Positions 47,395 to 57,287 of a DNA stretch of 64,000 bases are shown here, in pieces (the first letter of the stretch is position 1; each line of letters opens with the position of its first letter). This DNA is from Rhodothermaeota bacterium MED-G19 (GTDB taxonomy: Bacteria; Bacteroidota; Bacteroidia; Cytophagales; MED-G16), in contig NTKI01000002.1 of NCBI GenBank assembly GCA_002457315.1, positions 1 to 64,000 on the forward strand, read 5' to 3'. The notes beneath the pieces were generated by a model, which saw nothing but the letters and a program-made list of their open reading frames with translations, was not told the origin of the DNA and ran no database searches. The position numbers were made by a program, and so were the translations under genes.

Positions 47395-48803
47395 TGGATT
47401 ATAGCAATAATAAAATTATTTCAATTTATGATGAGGTTTGCACCAACCATAAAAATTACAAAAACACACCTGTCAATAAAAGAATTGTAAAACTTAAGGA
47501 GTTAAAAAAAAACATTTTAGAACATAGAAATGAAATAAAAAATGCTCTTTATGATGATTTTGGTAAAAATAGCAGTGAAGTTGATCTTACTGAAATATTT
47601 CCTGTAATATCAGAGATAAATCATTGTATTAACAATATAAAAAAATGGGCAAAAAGAAAATATGTAAAGACTCCAATAACACTTTTAGGATCTAAATCAT
47701 ATATTGAATATGAAGCAAAAGGTGTGATACTCATAATTACTCCTTGGAATTTTCCAATTAATCTAACATTTGTATCACTTATTAGTGCTGTAGCCGCAAA
47801 TAATTCAGTTATTATTAAGCCATCTGAAATAACAAATAAAACATCACTAATAATTAAAAAAATTATAGAATTAACATATAAGCCTAATAATGTATCTGTT
47901 ATTCTTGGAGGAGTAGATACAGCATCAAATTTATTAAAATTAAAATTTGATCACATTCTGTTTATTGGATCCCCTTCAATCGGAAAGGTTGTAATGAAAT
48001 CTGCAGCTAAAAATCTGTCATCAATAACTTTAGAATTAGGTGGTAAATCTCCTACAATAATTGATAGAGATTGTAACTTAAAAAATGCAGCAAAAAAAAT
48101 TACTTGGTCTAAATTTATAAACAATGGTCAAGTCTGTATCTCTCCAGATTATGTACTTATTCATGAAAATCAGAAAAAAAAGTTTATTCAATATGTTATT
48201 AAAAATATAATAAAGCTCTATACTGAAGAATCAATAAAATCTTCTTCATATTGTAGGATTGTAAATAGAAATCATTTTAAAAGAATAAAAGAACTTATAG
48301 ATAATGCTAAATTAAATGGAGGTAATATACTATATGGAGGTAATACAATTGAAGGAAAAAATTTCATAGAACCAACTATAATTGAAAATATAAGTGAAAA
48401 TTCAAAAATTTATAATGAAGAAATTTTTGGGCCAATATTACCAATATTCACCTATAAGAATATCAATGATTCTATATCATTTATTAATAAAAAAGAAAAG
48501 CCTTTAGCTCTATATATTTTTAGTGATAACAAAAAAAATATTAAAAAAATATTAAATGAAACTTCATCAGGAGGAGTCTGTATCAATCACAGTACACTTC
48601 ACTACTCTAACTATAACCTACCCTTTGGAGGCATCGGAAATAGTGGCTTTGGGAAATGTCATGGAAAATATGGATTTAAAGAATTTTCAAATCAAAAAAG
48701 TATTTTAAAACAATTTACATCTTTTAGCCCAACCGATATGTTGGTTCCACCTTATAACAGATTTAAACAAGGACTTATTGATATAATAATTAAATATTTT
48801 TAA
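47391..48803 (+). CDS. Aldehyde dehydrogenase family protein
   Basis: The 470 residues match short class-3/fatty-aldehyde-type ALDHs. VILIITPWNFPINLTFVSLI is the nucleotide-fold start (about 110), IIKPSEITNKTS, DHILFIGSPSIGKVVMKSA and ITLELGGKSP give the Glu region, and NNGQVCISPDYVL has the catalytic Cys (about 248). NEEIFGPILPI and NLPFGGIGNSGFGKCHGKYGF complete the family. It uses NAD(P)+; aldehyde substrate unknown. The start overlaps the crcB stop as ATGA. Confidence 0.93.
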   Translation: MMDYSNNKIISIYDEVCTNHKNYKNTPVNKRIVKLKELKKNILEHRNEIKNALYDDFGKNSSEVDLTEIFPVISEINHCINNIKKWAKRKYVKTPITLLGSKSYIEYEAKGVILIITPWNFPINLTFVSLISAVAANNSVIIKPSEITNKTSLIIKKIIELTYKPNNVSVILGGVDTASNLLKLKFDHILFIGSPSIGKVVMKSAAKNLSSITLELGGKSPTIIDRDCNLKNAAKKITWSKFINNGQVCISPDYVLIHENQKKKFIQYVIKNIIKLYTEESIKSSSYCRIVNRNHFKRIKELIDNAKLNGGNILYGGNTIEGKNFIEPTIIENISENSKIYNEEIFGPILPIFTYKNINDSISFINKKEKPLALYIFSDNKKNIKKILNETSSGGVCINHSTLHYSNYNLPFGGIGNSGFGKCHGKYGFKEFSNQKSILKQFTSFSPTDMLVPPYNRFKQGLIDIIIKYF

Positions 48804-49245
48804 TATTCTCTCTTAAATTTCTTTCGATATCTCTTTTTTTAATATCCTCTCTTTTATCATATGCCTTTTTACCTTTTCCCAATCCTATTTCAAGCTTTAC
48901 ATAACCCCTATTATTAATAAATAATTTTATTGGTATTATTGATAACTTCTTTTCATTAACCTTCTTTTTTATTTGCTTTATTTCACTTTTGTTTAATAGT
49001 AATTTTCTATCCCTATTTGGGTCATGATTATTTATATTACCATATAAGTACTCAGAGATACTCATTCCTTTTAGATAAATCTCTTCGCCAACAATTGAAC
49101 AAAAAGAATTTGAAAAATTAACCATAGACTCTTTTAATGATTTAATTTCTGTTCCTTTTAATACCATTCCAGCAATATATTTATCAGAAATCTGATAATT
49201 AAAATTTGCTTTTTTATTTTTTAAAGAAAAACTTTTAAAATTCAT
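48790..49245 (-). CDS. smpB: SsrA-binding protein
   Basis: It binds tmRNA and brings it to stalled ribosomes. With ATG at 49245 it is 151 residues, beginning MNFKSFSLKNKKANFNYQIS; the frame continues upstream into tsaD but that would add an unneeded extension. YIAGMVLKGTEIKSLKESMVNF, YLYGNINNHDPNRDRKLLLNKSEI and the basic tail KKAYDKREDIKKRDIERNLRE are diagnostic. It converges with the aldehyde dehydrogenase gene (14-base overlap) and follows tsaD by 1 base. tmRNA itself was not seen. Confidence 0.96.
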   Translation of the reverse strand: MNFKSFSLKNKKANFNYQISDKYIAGMVLKGTEIKSLKESMVNFSNSFCSIVGEEIYLKGMSISEYLYGNINNHDPNRDRKLLLNKSEIKQIKKKVNEKKLSIIPIKLFINNRGYVKLEIGLGKGKKAYDKREDIKKRDIERNLRENIKNI

Positions 49246-49246
49246 A

Positions 49247-50254
49247 TTATTCAATTTTATGCTTTGAATATGGCACAACATCAAAATCTGAAAAAATTTT
49301 GTCTTTGTACATGTAATATGCATAATTAGCAATCATTGCAGCATTATCTGTACAATATTCCATTTCTGGTATATGAATTTTTACATTTTTTGACTCTGAC
49401 AAATTAAATATTTTTTTTCTTAGGTATGAATTTGCAGCAACCCCTCCACAAATAGAAATATCTTTAACTTTAAAATCATCTATAACCTTTACCAATTTTA
49501 ACATTAACATACTTATCAACTTAGATTGGATAGAAGCACAAATATCATTTAAATTCTCTTTAATAAAATCAGGATTATTTTTTAATTCTTTATTAATAAA
49601 ATATAAAAATGATGTTTTTATTCCACTAAATGAATAATCATATCCATCTACGTTAGTGTCAGGAAATGAGTAAGCCTTTTTATTTCCATCATATGATAAT
49701 TTATCTATCAATGGTCCACCTGGATAATCAAGACCTAATATCTTGGCACATTTATCAAAAGCTTCACCAACAGCATCATCTCTAGTTTCACCAATAATTT
49801 TCATCTTATCATAAGATTTAATCAATATAATCTGGGTATGGCCACCGCTAACTAAAAGAGAAACAAAAGGATAAGTAATTTTTTTCTTATTTATAGTATG
49901 AGAAAAAGCATGAGCTTTAAGGTGATTAACACCTATAATAGGAATATTTAGAGCATAACCAAAAGATTTTGAAAATGTTGAGCCTACAAGTAATGACCCT
50001 AATAATCCAGGCCCAAGAGTAAAAGCAATTGCATCTAATTTTTTTCTGCTGATTTCAGCTTCTTCTAAAGCTTTTTCTACTATATAGATAATGTTCTTCT
50101 GATGTCCTCTTGAAGCTATTTCAGGAACTACTCCACCAAGCTTAGTATGATCTACCTGAGAAGAAACAATATTTGATTTTATTATACCATCCGATATAAC
50201 AGAAGCAGATGTATCATCACATGATGTTTCAATAGCTAATATTGAGTTTTTCAT
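49247..50254 (-). CDS. tsaD: tRNA N6-adenosine threonylcarbamoyltransferase
   Basis: It transfers the threonylcarbamoyl group to A37 (t6A). The start is ATG at 50254 (335 residues, MKNSILAIETSCDDTSASVI); a TTG 18 bases upstream is less likely. The metal-binding motif is NHLKAHAFSH. LLVSGGHTQIIL, EAFDKCAKILGLDYPGGPLID and SICGGVAANSYLR also mark the Kae1/TsaD fold. Its pathway partner is the Sua5/TsaC gene at 2640-3584. smpB follows after 1 base. Confidence 0.97.
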   Translation of the reverse strand: MKNSILAIETSCDDTSASVISDGIIKSNIVSSQVDHTKLGGVVPEIASRGHQKNIIYIVEKALEEAEISRKKLDAIAFTLGPGLLGSLLVGSTFSKSFGYALNIPIIGVNHLKAHAFSHTINKKKITYPFVSLLVSGGHTQIILIKSYDKMKIIGETRDDAVGEAFDKCAKILGLDYPGGPLIDKLSYDGNKKAYSFPDTNVDGYDYSFSGIKTSFLYFINKELKNNPDFIKENLNDICASIQSKLISMLMLKLVKVIDDFKVKDISICGGVAANSYLRKKIFNLSESKNVKIHIPEMEYCTDNAAMIANYAYYMYKDKIFSDFDVVPYSKHKIE

Positions 50255-50269
50255 TTTTAAATATTTAAA

Positions 50270-50277
50270 CAAAAATA
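50270..50277 (-). promoter_or_regulatory. Putative tsaD -7 element (TATTTTTG)
   Basis: It matches TAnnTTTG on the minus strand and ends 15 bases before the tsaD ATG. It is only 4 bases from the rnpB element, so the two transcription starts are back to back. Confidence 0.42.
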
Positions 50278-50281
50278 TATA

Positions 50282-50289
50282 TACTTTTG
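50282..50289 (+). promoter_or_regulatory. Putative rnpB -7 element (TACTTTTG)
   Basis: It matches TAnnTTTG. Its end is about 3-5 bases from the base-paired start of the RNase P RNA, which is the right distance for a -7 element. Confidence 0.5.
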
Positions 50290-50291
50290 CG

Positions 50292-50645
50292 ATGTAAGTC
50301 GTCTTATCGCTTCATATTTTGAAGAGGAAAGTCCGGACAATATAGAGCATTATACTTCTTAACTAGAAGGTCTCTTTTGAGAACAGATAGTGCAACAGAA
50401 AAAAAACCGCCAATTTGGTAAGGGTGAAAAGGTAAGGTAAGAGCTTACCGGTCAAATAGTGATATTTGATGCTTTGTAAACCTTATAAATTGAAAGATCA
50501 AGCAATTCGAATGTTTTTAACATGTAGTTGCTCGCTACAAATCGAATGGGTAGATCGATTGAACTTAGTAGTGATACTGAGTCTAGATAAATGATAAGAG
50601 TCTGATTATATCAGATACAGAATCCGGCTTATAGACTTACTTTTT
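50292..50645 (+). ncRNA. rnpB: RNase P RNA, class A
   Basis: It processes the 5' ends of tRNA precursors. P1 pairs gtaagtc (50294-50300) with gacttac (50634-50640). Conserved core: GAGGAAAGTCCGGAC near 50322-50337, ACAGAAA and AAACCGCC near 50395-50412, GGTAAGGGTGAAAAGG near 50416, then CTAGATAAATGATAAGAG, and ACAGAATCCGGCTTATAG near 50616-50634. The length is about 350 nt. The protein partner rnpA is not in the window. Confidence 0.95.
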
Positions 50646-50647
50646 TT
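50634..50647 (+). terminator. Possible rnpB end with T tract
   Basis: The 3' half of the P1 stem is directly followed by seven T residues (50641-50647), so the P1 helix plus T run could act as the intrinsic terminator of rnpB. This is a partial match; processing could also form the end. Confidence 0.45.
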
Positions 50648-50768
50648 AAGAAACTTTAATTGAATTTTCAGTTTTAGCTGACTGATTATCTATTGAAGAA
50701 TATGTAGGACAGAGTTTTCTCTCACAAGATGAAAAAAGAATTAATAAGATTACTAGTAACTTTTTCAC
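50646..50768 (-). CDS. Tiny lipoprotein (40 residues), unannotated
   Basis: On the minus strand a GTG at 50768 opens a 40-residue frame starting KKLLVILLILFSSC after the initiator, a compact signal with a clear lipobox and lipid Cys15. The remainder (ERKLCPTYSS, then a polar tail with a second Cys) is short, as in many Bacteroidota lipoproteins. There is no ATG, and an in-frame stop lies just upstream. Its stop overlaps the T tract ending rnpB, so the two genes converge. Function unknown. The opposite strand has a competing 34-codon frame (50729-50833), less typical of a lipoprotein. Confidence 0.6.
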   Translation of the reverse strand: MKKLLVILLILFSSCERKLCPTYSSIDNQSAKTENSIKVS

Positions 50769-50832
50769 TATTATTTATCTTTTGTAAAGATACAAAACTT
50801 TATTCATTTAATAAAAACCACTGTATAGACTA

Positions 50833-52791
50833 ATGTCAAATAAACTTTCTACTGAAAAAAGCAGTTATCTTCAACAACACTCAGAAAACCCAATAGATTG
50901 GTTTCCATGGAGCAAAGAAGCACTAAATAAAGCAAAAAAAGATAAGAAAATAATAATTTTAAGTATAGGTTATTCTAGTTGTCATTGGTGTCACGTCATG
51001 GAAAAAGAAACATTCCAGAATCATTCAATCTCAAAATACATGAATGAAAACTTTATTTCAATAAAAGTAGATAGAGAGGAAAGGCCTGACATAGATAATT
51101 TATATATGGAAGCCTTACAGTATATGGGTATACAAGGTGGATGGCCTTTAAATATTTTTCTTTTACCTAATTTAAAACCATTTTATGGAGGAACTTACTT
51201 TTCTCCTAATCAATGGTATGGGATTATAAATAATATAATAGATGCATATTCTAGAAATAAAAAAGAATTTGAAAAGTCTTCAGAAAAATTCTCAAAAGAT
51301 CTAAAAAAATCTCATAGTGAAAAATACAGTTCGAAAAATGAGTTTTCAATTAAAACTCTTGTGAATGAGATTAAAATTAAATTTGACTATGATGAAGGAG
51401 GTATTGACAGAGCTCAAAAGTTCCCAATGCCATCAATTTGGAACTCACTTCTATTTTATTCATATCATAATAATGATCAAGATCTTTTTAATCATATTTC
51501 ACACACAATAAATAAAATAATTGAAGGAGGGATTTTTGATCAGTTAAAAGGTGGCTTTTATAGGTATTCCACTGACAAAAAATGGATAGTACCTCACTTT
51601 GAAAAAATGTTATATGATAACGGTCAGCTTTTAGAGTTAATATCAAATATTTATTCTATCACAAAAAACGAAAAATATAAAGCTATAATCAAAGACACAA
51701 TTAATTGGATTGAGGATGAAATGACAGACGAATCAGGTGGTTTTTATTCATCTATAGATGCTGACTCTGAGGGAGAAGAAGGAAAATATTATTTATGGGA
51801 ATATGATGAACTAAAGAAAATTTTAAATGAAAAAGAATTTAATCTTGCAAAAAAAATATTTAAAATATCTAAAAAAGGGGACTGGAATGATAAAATTATT
51901 ATAAAAAGAAAATTTTTTGAATCTGAGAAAAATAATCAAATAAATAAATTAAAAAAGAAATTATTAAAAATAAGAGAAGGAAGAATTAAGCCGTTAATAG
52001 ATAAGAAAATAATTCTATCTTGGAATTCAATTATGTTGAAGGGAATTTTATCAAGTTATCAATCAACTGGTGATGAAAAATATCTTTCTTTAGCTATAAA
52101 AAATGCAAATTTTATATCTAATAAATTTTTAAAAAATAAAAATTTAATTAGAGTATATGGAAGTAGAATAAATGCGTTTTTAGAAGATTTCGCCCATACA
52201 ATTAGTGCATTTATTAAGTTATTTGAAACAACCCAAAACATAGAATATTTAGAAAATGCTAGAAAATTAATGGAGGATTCTATAAGGTTATTTTATTGCA
52301 AAAAAAATAAAATGTTTTATTTCAGTGGCACTAATAATGAAAAGTTACTTGCAAAAAAAATTGAAATTTTTGATAATGTTATACCATCATCAAACTCTGT
52401 GATGTTTTATAATCTTCTAATATTAGGGAAAATCTATAATGACAAACTATATATAAACCTTTATAACGAAATGACTAAAAAATTGAAAAATTATTTAAAT
52501 AATTTTGAATTTATGTCTAATTGGATTTATATAAATGAGATTAATCAAAAAATGATAAATGAAATAGAAATAAGAGATATTTCATATAAACATAAAATAA
52601 CCAAAGAAATAAATTCGTGGTACTTTCCTAACAAAATTTTAATGTATAATAATAGACCTAATTCAGATAAGATAAAATATGAAAATTCAAAACTAAATAT
52701 TTACCTGTGTCGTAATAATGTATGTAATGAAGCTATTCATTCTATTAAGAATTTAAAAAACACAATAACATTTAAACCATTTAGTTATTAG
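50833..52791 (+). CDS. DUF255 thioredoxin-domain protein (YyaL/spermatogenesis-associated 20 family)
   Basis: The 652 residues begin with a thioredoxin-like domain: [31 protein letters not shown] (CxxC, about 50-67) and [15 protein letters not shown]. Next come [22 protein letters not shown], a basic linker and a six-hairpin glycosidase-like region (about 180-600) with [33 protein letters not shown] and [25 protein letters not shown]. No signal peptide. The biochemical role is unknown. The ATG at 50833 overlaps the stop of a 34-codon frame. Confidence 0.93.
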   Translation: MSNKLSTEKSSYLQQHSENPIDWFPWSKEALNKAKKDKKIIILSIGYSSCHWCHVMEKETFQNHSISKYMNENFISIKVDREERPDIDNLYMEALQYMGIQGGWPLNIFLLPNLKPFYGGTYFSPNQWYGIINNIIDAYSRNKKEFEKSSEKFSKDLKKSHSEKYSSKNEFSIKTLVNEIKIKFDYDEGGIDRAQKFPMPSIWNSLLFYSYHNNDQDLFNHISHTINKIIEGGIFDQLKGGFYRYSTDKKWIVPHFEKMLYDNGQLLELISNIYSITKNEKYKAIIKDTINWIEDEMTDESGGFYSSIDADSEGEEGKYYLWEYDELKKILNEKEFNLAKKIFKISKKGDWNDKIIIKRKFFESEKNNQINKLKKKLLKIREGRIKPLIDKKIILSWNSIMLKGILSSYQSTGDEKYLSLAIKNANFISNKFLKNKNLIRVYGSRINAFLEDFAHTISAFIKLFETTQNIEYLENARKLMEDSIRLFYCKKNKMFYFSGTNNEKLLAKKIEIFDNVIPSSNSVMFYNLLILGKIYNDKLYINLYNEMTKKLKNYLNNFEFMSNWIYINEINQKMINEIEIRDISYKHKITKEINSWYFPNKILMYNNRPNSDKIKYENSKLNIYLCRNNVCNEAIHSIKNLKNTITFKPFSY

Positions 52792-52794
52792 ATT

Positions 52795-53535
52795 ATGAAA
52801 TATTACTTATTGATACTTGTGTTATTTGCATTTATTTCTTGTGAAAAAGATGAAGGAGTATCAAAAATTCCTTCAATATCATATGAGAACATTGAATTTA
52901 AAAAAAGCATTAATAATATCACTCAGGACTCTCTAATTCTCACAATAAACTTTATAGATGGTGATGGAAATTTAGGATTATCTAATGATGAAAATAACTA
53001 TCCTTACCACCCATATAATGCAATAATTGATCAAGAGTTTAATTGGGTAACGTTTGGATCATCTACTGTAACTCCACCACTTTATGTTTACGAACCAAAT
53101 GGAACTTATTATTCTTTCAGTAACAGCGACAATAGACCTTCATATAATTGCGAGGATTATATAATTGATACAGTTAGCACTACTTCTAAATTAGATACTT
53201 TCTTTATCCAGAAAAATGATTTTAATAAAAATATTTTTATTGAATTCCTGAAAAAAGAAAATAATGATTTTAAAATCATTGACTGGAAAAGAATTTTTGA
53301 TGAAGAATATGGATGTGGAATCGATTTTAATTCTAGATTTCCACCACTAAATATTTCTAATTCCTCACAGCTTCTATCTGGAAAACTTAGGTATGGTATG
53401 GTTTCATACGGATTTGAGATGATTCTTAAAAATGATATTTTTAAGCTAAGAGTTCATATTATAGATAGAGAATTAAATAAAAGTAATATTATTGAAACAC
53501 CAGAAGTGACACTAGAAGAAATACTAGTTGAATAA
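52795..53535 (+). CDS. Hypothetical lipoprotein
   Basis: The 246 residues have a lipoprotein signal peptide (YYLLILVLFAFISC, lipid Cys16) and an acidic tether (EKDEG). The mature part has FIDGDGNLGL (about 60), resembling the divalent-cation loops of surface adhesins, and a proline/tyrosine-rich stretch. I do not recognise a family; it looks like a beta-sandwich surface lipoprotein common in Bacteroidota. It follows the DUF255 gene by 3 bases and converges with the E1 gene, whose stop is 1 base beyond. Confidence 0.7.
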   Translation: MKYYLLILVLFAFISCEKDEGVSKIPSISYENIEFKKSINNITQDSLILTINFIDGDGNLGLSNDENNYPYHPYNAIIDQEFNWVTFGSSTVTPPLYVYEPNGTYYSFSNSDNRPSYNCEDYIIDTVSTTSKLDTFFIQKNDFNKNIFIEFLKKENNDFKIIDWKRIFDEEYGCGIDFNSRFPPLNISNSSQLLSGKLRYGMVSYGFEMILKNDIFKLRVHIIDRELNKSNIIETPEVTLEEILVE

Positions 53536-53536
53536 T

Positions 53537-55954
53537 TTAATCTAAGCTAGGATAAGCTTTTGGATTTAACTCATTAAATAAAGAGTAAATTTTTTCAAAT
53601 ACAGATTCGCAATTTGGTTTTGAAAAATAGTCACCATCTGTACTATATGCTGGCCTATGATCTTTGGAATGTATTGTGAGAGGTTTTGAATCTAGATAAA
53701 AATAAGCATCTTGATTTTCAATAACTGATTGCATCATGTATGCACTTGCTCCACCAGAAACATCTTCATCAGCAAATATCACCTTATTAGTCTTTTTAAT
53801 TGACTCTACAATCAGATTATTTTTATCAAAAGGAAGTAAGGTTCTAACATCAATAACTTCACATGATATACCAATATCATTTAGTTGAGAAGCTGCTTCA
53901 AGAACAATTCTACACATTGACCCATATGTTACTATTGTTATATCTTCTCCTTCTCTAAGAATTTCAGGAACTCCAAACTCAACTCTTACATTTTTTAAAT
54001 TTTCTGGAAGATTTTCCTTTAATCTATATGCGTTCAAAGGTTCGATAACAATACCCGGTTCATCAGAAAGTAATAATGTATTATACATACCAGAAGCTTC
54101 AACAAAATTTCTAGGAACTAGTACATTTATTCCTCTTAAACTATTTATTAGAGTTCCCATCGGAGAACCTGAATGCCAAATTCCTTCTAACCTATGTCCT
54201 CTAGTTCTAATTATAACCGGTGCCTTCTGCCCACCTTTAGTTCTGTATTGTAAAGTTGATAAGTCGTCAGAGAGAGTCTGTAAAGCCCAATAAACATAAT
54301 CTAAATACTGAATTTCAACAATTGGTCTCAAACCCCTCAAAGCAGCTCCAATACCTTGACCTATTATAGATGATTCCCTTATTCCAGTATCTGTTATTCT
54401 TAGCTTACCATATTTTTTTTGTATTCCTGCAAAACCTTGATTTACACCTCCAATTATTCCCACATCTTCTCCAACTGCAAAAACCAGAGGATTATTATCA
54501 AATGTTAAATCAAAAAATTTGTTTATTATCTCTCTTCCGTCAACTAATTTATTTTGTTTTGAGTAAGTTGGCTTTAATTCTTGTATTTTATCAACTGAAT
54601 ATTTTGATTCACTATTTAAATGTGAGCTGTATTCAAAATTATACTTGTTCTGTAATTCATCAATTAGGTTTAATAAGTAGCTTCTAGATATATTATTTTC
54701 ATTTCTTATTATTCTTTGGGCAAACTTTAAGGTTTTAAAAATATCTGATTTTAATGGGTGTAATGTATTTGACAGCTGATCTCTAACATCAATTATTTCC
54801 TTTTTATTTTTAGGGCTATTTTGCGCAACCCTAGTTATAATTACCATTGCATCATTTAAATCATCGTCAATAGATTTTCTATAATTTTTCCAGGAAGTGT
54901 CTCTTGAAACTTTTGTTGAATCTAAAGCATTTTTTTCTATTTCATCTAATTCCTCAGCACTTGATAAATTATTTTCAATTATCCATTCTCTCATCATTTT
55001 TATACAGCAAAAGTCTTTCTCCCACTGAAGCCTTTCTTTTGATTTATATCTTTCGTGTGAACCTGATGTAGTATGTCCTTGTGGTTGAGTTACATCTTTT
55101 ACATGAATTATAGATGGTACATGTTCATTTCTAGCTAGTTTTTCTGCCTTAGAATAAGCGTTTAATAATCCAACATAATCCCATGCTTTTACGGTAAATA
55201 ATTCAAACCCATTTTCTTTATTAGATGACCTTTGAAAACCAGACAAAACTTTTGATAAATCATTTCTAGTTGTATGATATTCTGATGGTACTGATATACC
55301 ATATCCATCATCCCAGATTGACATAATAACAGGTAACTGTAAAACTCCACATGCATTTATTGATTCCCAAAAATGACCTTCAGAAGTACTTGCATCACCT
55401 ATTGTTCCAAATATCACTTCGTTTCCATTTATAGAAAAATTAGGCATATTGGATAAGTTCTTGTTTTCTCTATATAATTTGGAAGCATAACCTAAACCAA
55501 CAATCCTTGGCATCTGTCCAGAAACACATGAAATATCACTAGCTGAGTTTTTCATATCAGTCTGTGTTTTCCAATCTCCATCATCATTAAGCATTCTTGT
55601 AGCAAAATGACAATTCATCTGTCTTCCCGCTGAATGAGGATCAAATTTTGTGTCAGTATGGGAATATAATTGAGCAAAAAATTGAGATGAATTTAACTGA
55701 TCAATTGCCATCATAAATGTTTGGTCTCTATAGTAACCACTCCTAAAGTCACCATTTTTGAAAAATTTTGACATTGCTATTTGAGGAAGTTCCTTGCCAT
55801 CGCCAAATACACCAAATTTAGCTCTTCCCATAAAGACTTCCTTTCTACCTATAAGACTTAGGTTTCTACTTTCATTAATTAAAAAGTAATCTTTTAGAAT
55901 TTCTTTTTTAGAGATTTTTAAAGATTTATTTATTGTAATATTAGAATCTATCAT
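53537..55954 (-). CDS. 2-oxoacid dehydrogenase E1, alpha and beta chains fused
   Basis: The 805 residues join both E1 chains. The alpha part (about 1-400) has the thiamine pyrophosphate site as FGTIGDASTSEGHF, then IWDDGYGIS (about 186-216), where many E1 enzymes have GDG...NNGYAIS. The beta part (about 470-805) has FAVGEDVGIIGGVNQGF, RITDTGIRESSIIGQGIGAA, VIIRTRGH and ITIVTYGSMCRIVLEAA. It catalyses oxidative decarboxylation feeding E2. Branched-chain or pyruvate specificity cannot be decided. The only E2 in the window is at 29960. A TATATTTG -7 element lies 17 bases upstream. Confidence 0.93.
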   Translation of the reverse strand: MIDSNITINKSLKISKKEILKDYFLINESRNLSLIGRKEVFMGRAKFGVFGDGKELPQIAMSKFFKNGDFRSGYYRDQTFMMAIDQLNSSQFFAQLYSHTDTKFDPHSAGRQMNCHFATRMLNDDGDWKTQTDMKNSASDISCVSGQMPRIVGLGYASKLYRENKNLSNMPNFSINGNEVIFGTIGDASTSEGHFWESINACGVLQLPVIMSIWDDGYGISVPSEYHTTRNDLSKVLSGFQRSSNKENGFELFTVKAWDYVGLLNAYSKAEKLARNEHVPSIIHVKDVTQPQGHTTSGSHERYKSKERLQWEKDFCCIKMMREWIIENNLSSAEELDEIEKNALDSTKVSRDTSWKNYRKSIDDDLNDAMVIITRVAQNSPKNKKEIIDVRDQLSNTLHPLKSDIFKTLKFAQRIIRNENNISRSYLLNLIDELQNKYNFEYSSHLNSESKYSVDKIQELKPTYSKQNKLVDGREIINKFFDLTFDNNPLVFAVGEDVGIIGGVNQGFAGIQKKYGKLRITDTGIRESSIIGQGIGAALRGLRPIVEIQYLDYVYWALQTLSDDLSTLQYRTKGGQKAPVIIRTRGHRLEGIWHSGSPMGTLINSLRGINVLVPRNFVEASGMYNTLLLSDEPGIVIEPLNAYRLKENLPENLKNVRVEFGVPEILREGEDITIVTYGSMCRIVLEAASQLNDIGISCEVIDVRTLLPFDKNNLIVESIKKTNKVIFADEDVSGGASAYMMQSVIENQDAYFYLDSKPLTIHSKDHRPAYSTDGDYFSKPNCESVFEKIYSLFNELNPKAYPSLD

Positions 55955-55971
55955 ATATTAAATAACAAGTG

Positions 55972-55979
55972 CAAATATA
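55972..55979 (-). promoter_or_regulatory. Putative E1 gene -7 element (TATATTTG)
   Basis: The minus-strand octamer matches TAnnTTTG and ends 17 bases before the E1 ATG. The rest of 55955-56174 (220 bases) is nearly pure A+T, with no other gene or hairpin that I can support. Confidence 0.45.
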
Positions 55980-56174
55980 TAATAAAAGAGATTAAATAAA
56001 TTTTATATATTTTATTTATATAGTATAATATTATCTATTTAGACAGATAAAAGAATTATATTATTTTAATCTGTGTTTTGCCAAATAATATTTTGAAATA
56101 TATAAAAATTGAAAAATTAAAAAATTAAAAAAATTATTAATTAAATATATTTAAAAATATCATATTTGTGCCAT

Positions 56175-57287
56175 ATGAAAATAGGTGTACCTAAAGAAAT
56201 AAAAAACAATGAATTTAGAGTTTCAATCACTCCTTTAGGTGTTAGAGAATTAATATCTAATGGCCACGAAGTTTTCATTGAAAAAAATGCCGGACTAAAC
56301 TCAAGTTTTACGGACCAAGAATATATAAGTGCTGGTGGAAAAATAGTAAATGACAATAAATCTATCTTTAATATTTCTGATCTAATATTAAAAGTTAAAG
56401 AACCCATAGAAGAAGAATATAGCTTAATAAAGAAAGATCAAATTGTCTTCACTTACTTTCATTTTGCTTCACATGAACCTCTGCTTGATGCTATGATAAA
56501 AAGTAAATCAATTTGTATAGCATATGAAACTGTTGAAGATGAGCAGAGAAACCTACCACTGCTAGTTCCAATGTCAGAAGTAGCTGGAAGAATGGCCACT
56601 CAAGAAGGTGCAAAATATCTTGAGAAACCAATGGGTGGAAGAGGAATTTTATTAGGAGGAGTTACTGGAGTTGAGCCTGCTAATGTCCTCATAATTGGCG
56701 GGGGAATATCAGGCACTGAAGCAGCAAAGATGGCAATTGGACTTGGTGCAAATGTTACTATTTTAGATACTAATGATCAAAGAATTAGAGAGCTTAATGA
56801 ACTTTTTGGAGATAAAGCAAAATACATAAAATCAAATAAAAATGTAATTGAACAAGAAGCTATTGATAGTGATTTAATTATTGGGGCAGTTCTTATTCCT
56901 GGTGCTAAAGCTCCAAAACTTATTTCTAAAAGTTTATTAAAAAAATTAAAACCAGGCTGTGTATTAGTTGATATAGCAATTGATCAAGGTGGGTGCTTTG
57001 AAACCTCAACTCCTACAACTCATGAAAATCCAGTATTTACTATTGATAATGTTCTTCATTATTGTGTCGCAAATATGCCAGGAGCAGTACCTTATACATC
57101 AACTTATGCCTTAACCAACAGAACACTACCCTATCTTATTGAAATAGCTAATAAAGGCTGGGAGAAGGCATCAAAAGAAAATTTAGAAATAAGAACAGGA
57201 GTTAATGTGATTTCAGGAAAAATTGTAAATAAAAATGTTTCTGAAGCATTTAATAGAGAGTATTGTAATATTAACTCTTTGATTTAA
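56175..57287 (+). CDS. ald: Alanine dehydrogenase
   Basis: It interconverts L-alanine and pyruvate with NAD+. From ATG at 56175 (370 residues, MKIGVPKEIKNNEFRVSITP); the frame opens at a TTG 9 bases earlier. Landmarks are the pyruvate-site VKEPIEEEY, YFHFASHEPL, VPMSEVAGRMATQEGAKYLEKP, the NAD-binding IIGGGISGTEAAKMAIGLGANVTI and the C-terminal CVANMPGAVPYTSTYALTN. It converges with the small nuclease-fold gene at 57284 (4-base overlap). Confidence 0.96.
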   Translation: MKIGVPKEIKNNEFRVSITPLGVRELISNGHEVFIEKNAGLNSSFTDQEYISAGGKIVNDNKSIFNISDLILKVKEPIEEEYSLIKKDQIVFTYFHFASHEPLLDAMIKSKSICIAYETVEDEQRNLPLLVPMSEVAGRMATQEGAKYLEKPMGGRGILLGGVTGVEPANVLIIGGGISGTEAAKMAIGLGANVTILDTNDQRIRELNELFGDKAKYIKSNKNVIEQEAIDSDLIIGAVLIPGAKAPKLISKSLLKKLKPGCVLVDIAIDQGGCFETSTPTTHENPVFTIDNVLHYCVANMPGAVPYTSTYALTNRTLPYLIEIANKGWEKASKENLEIRTGVNVISGKIVNKNVSEAFNREYCNINSLI

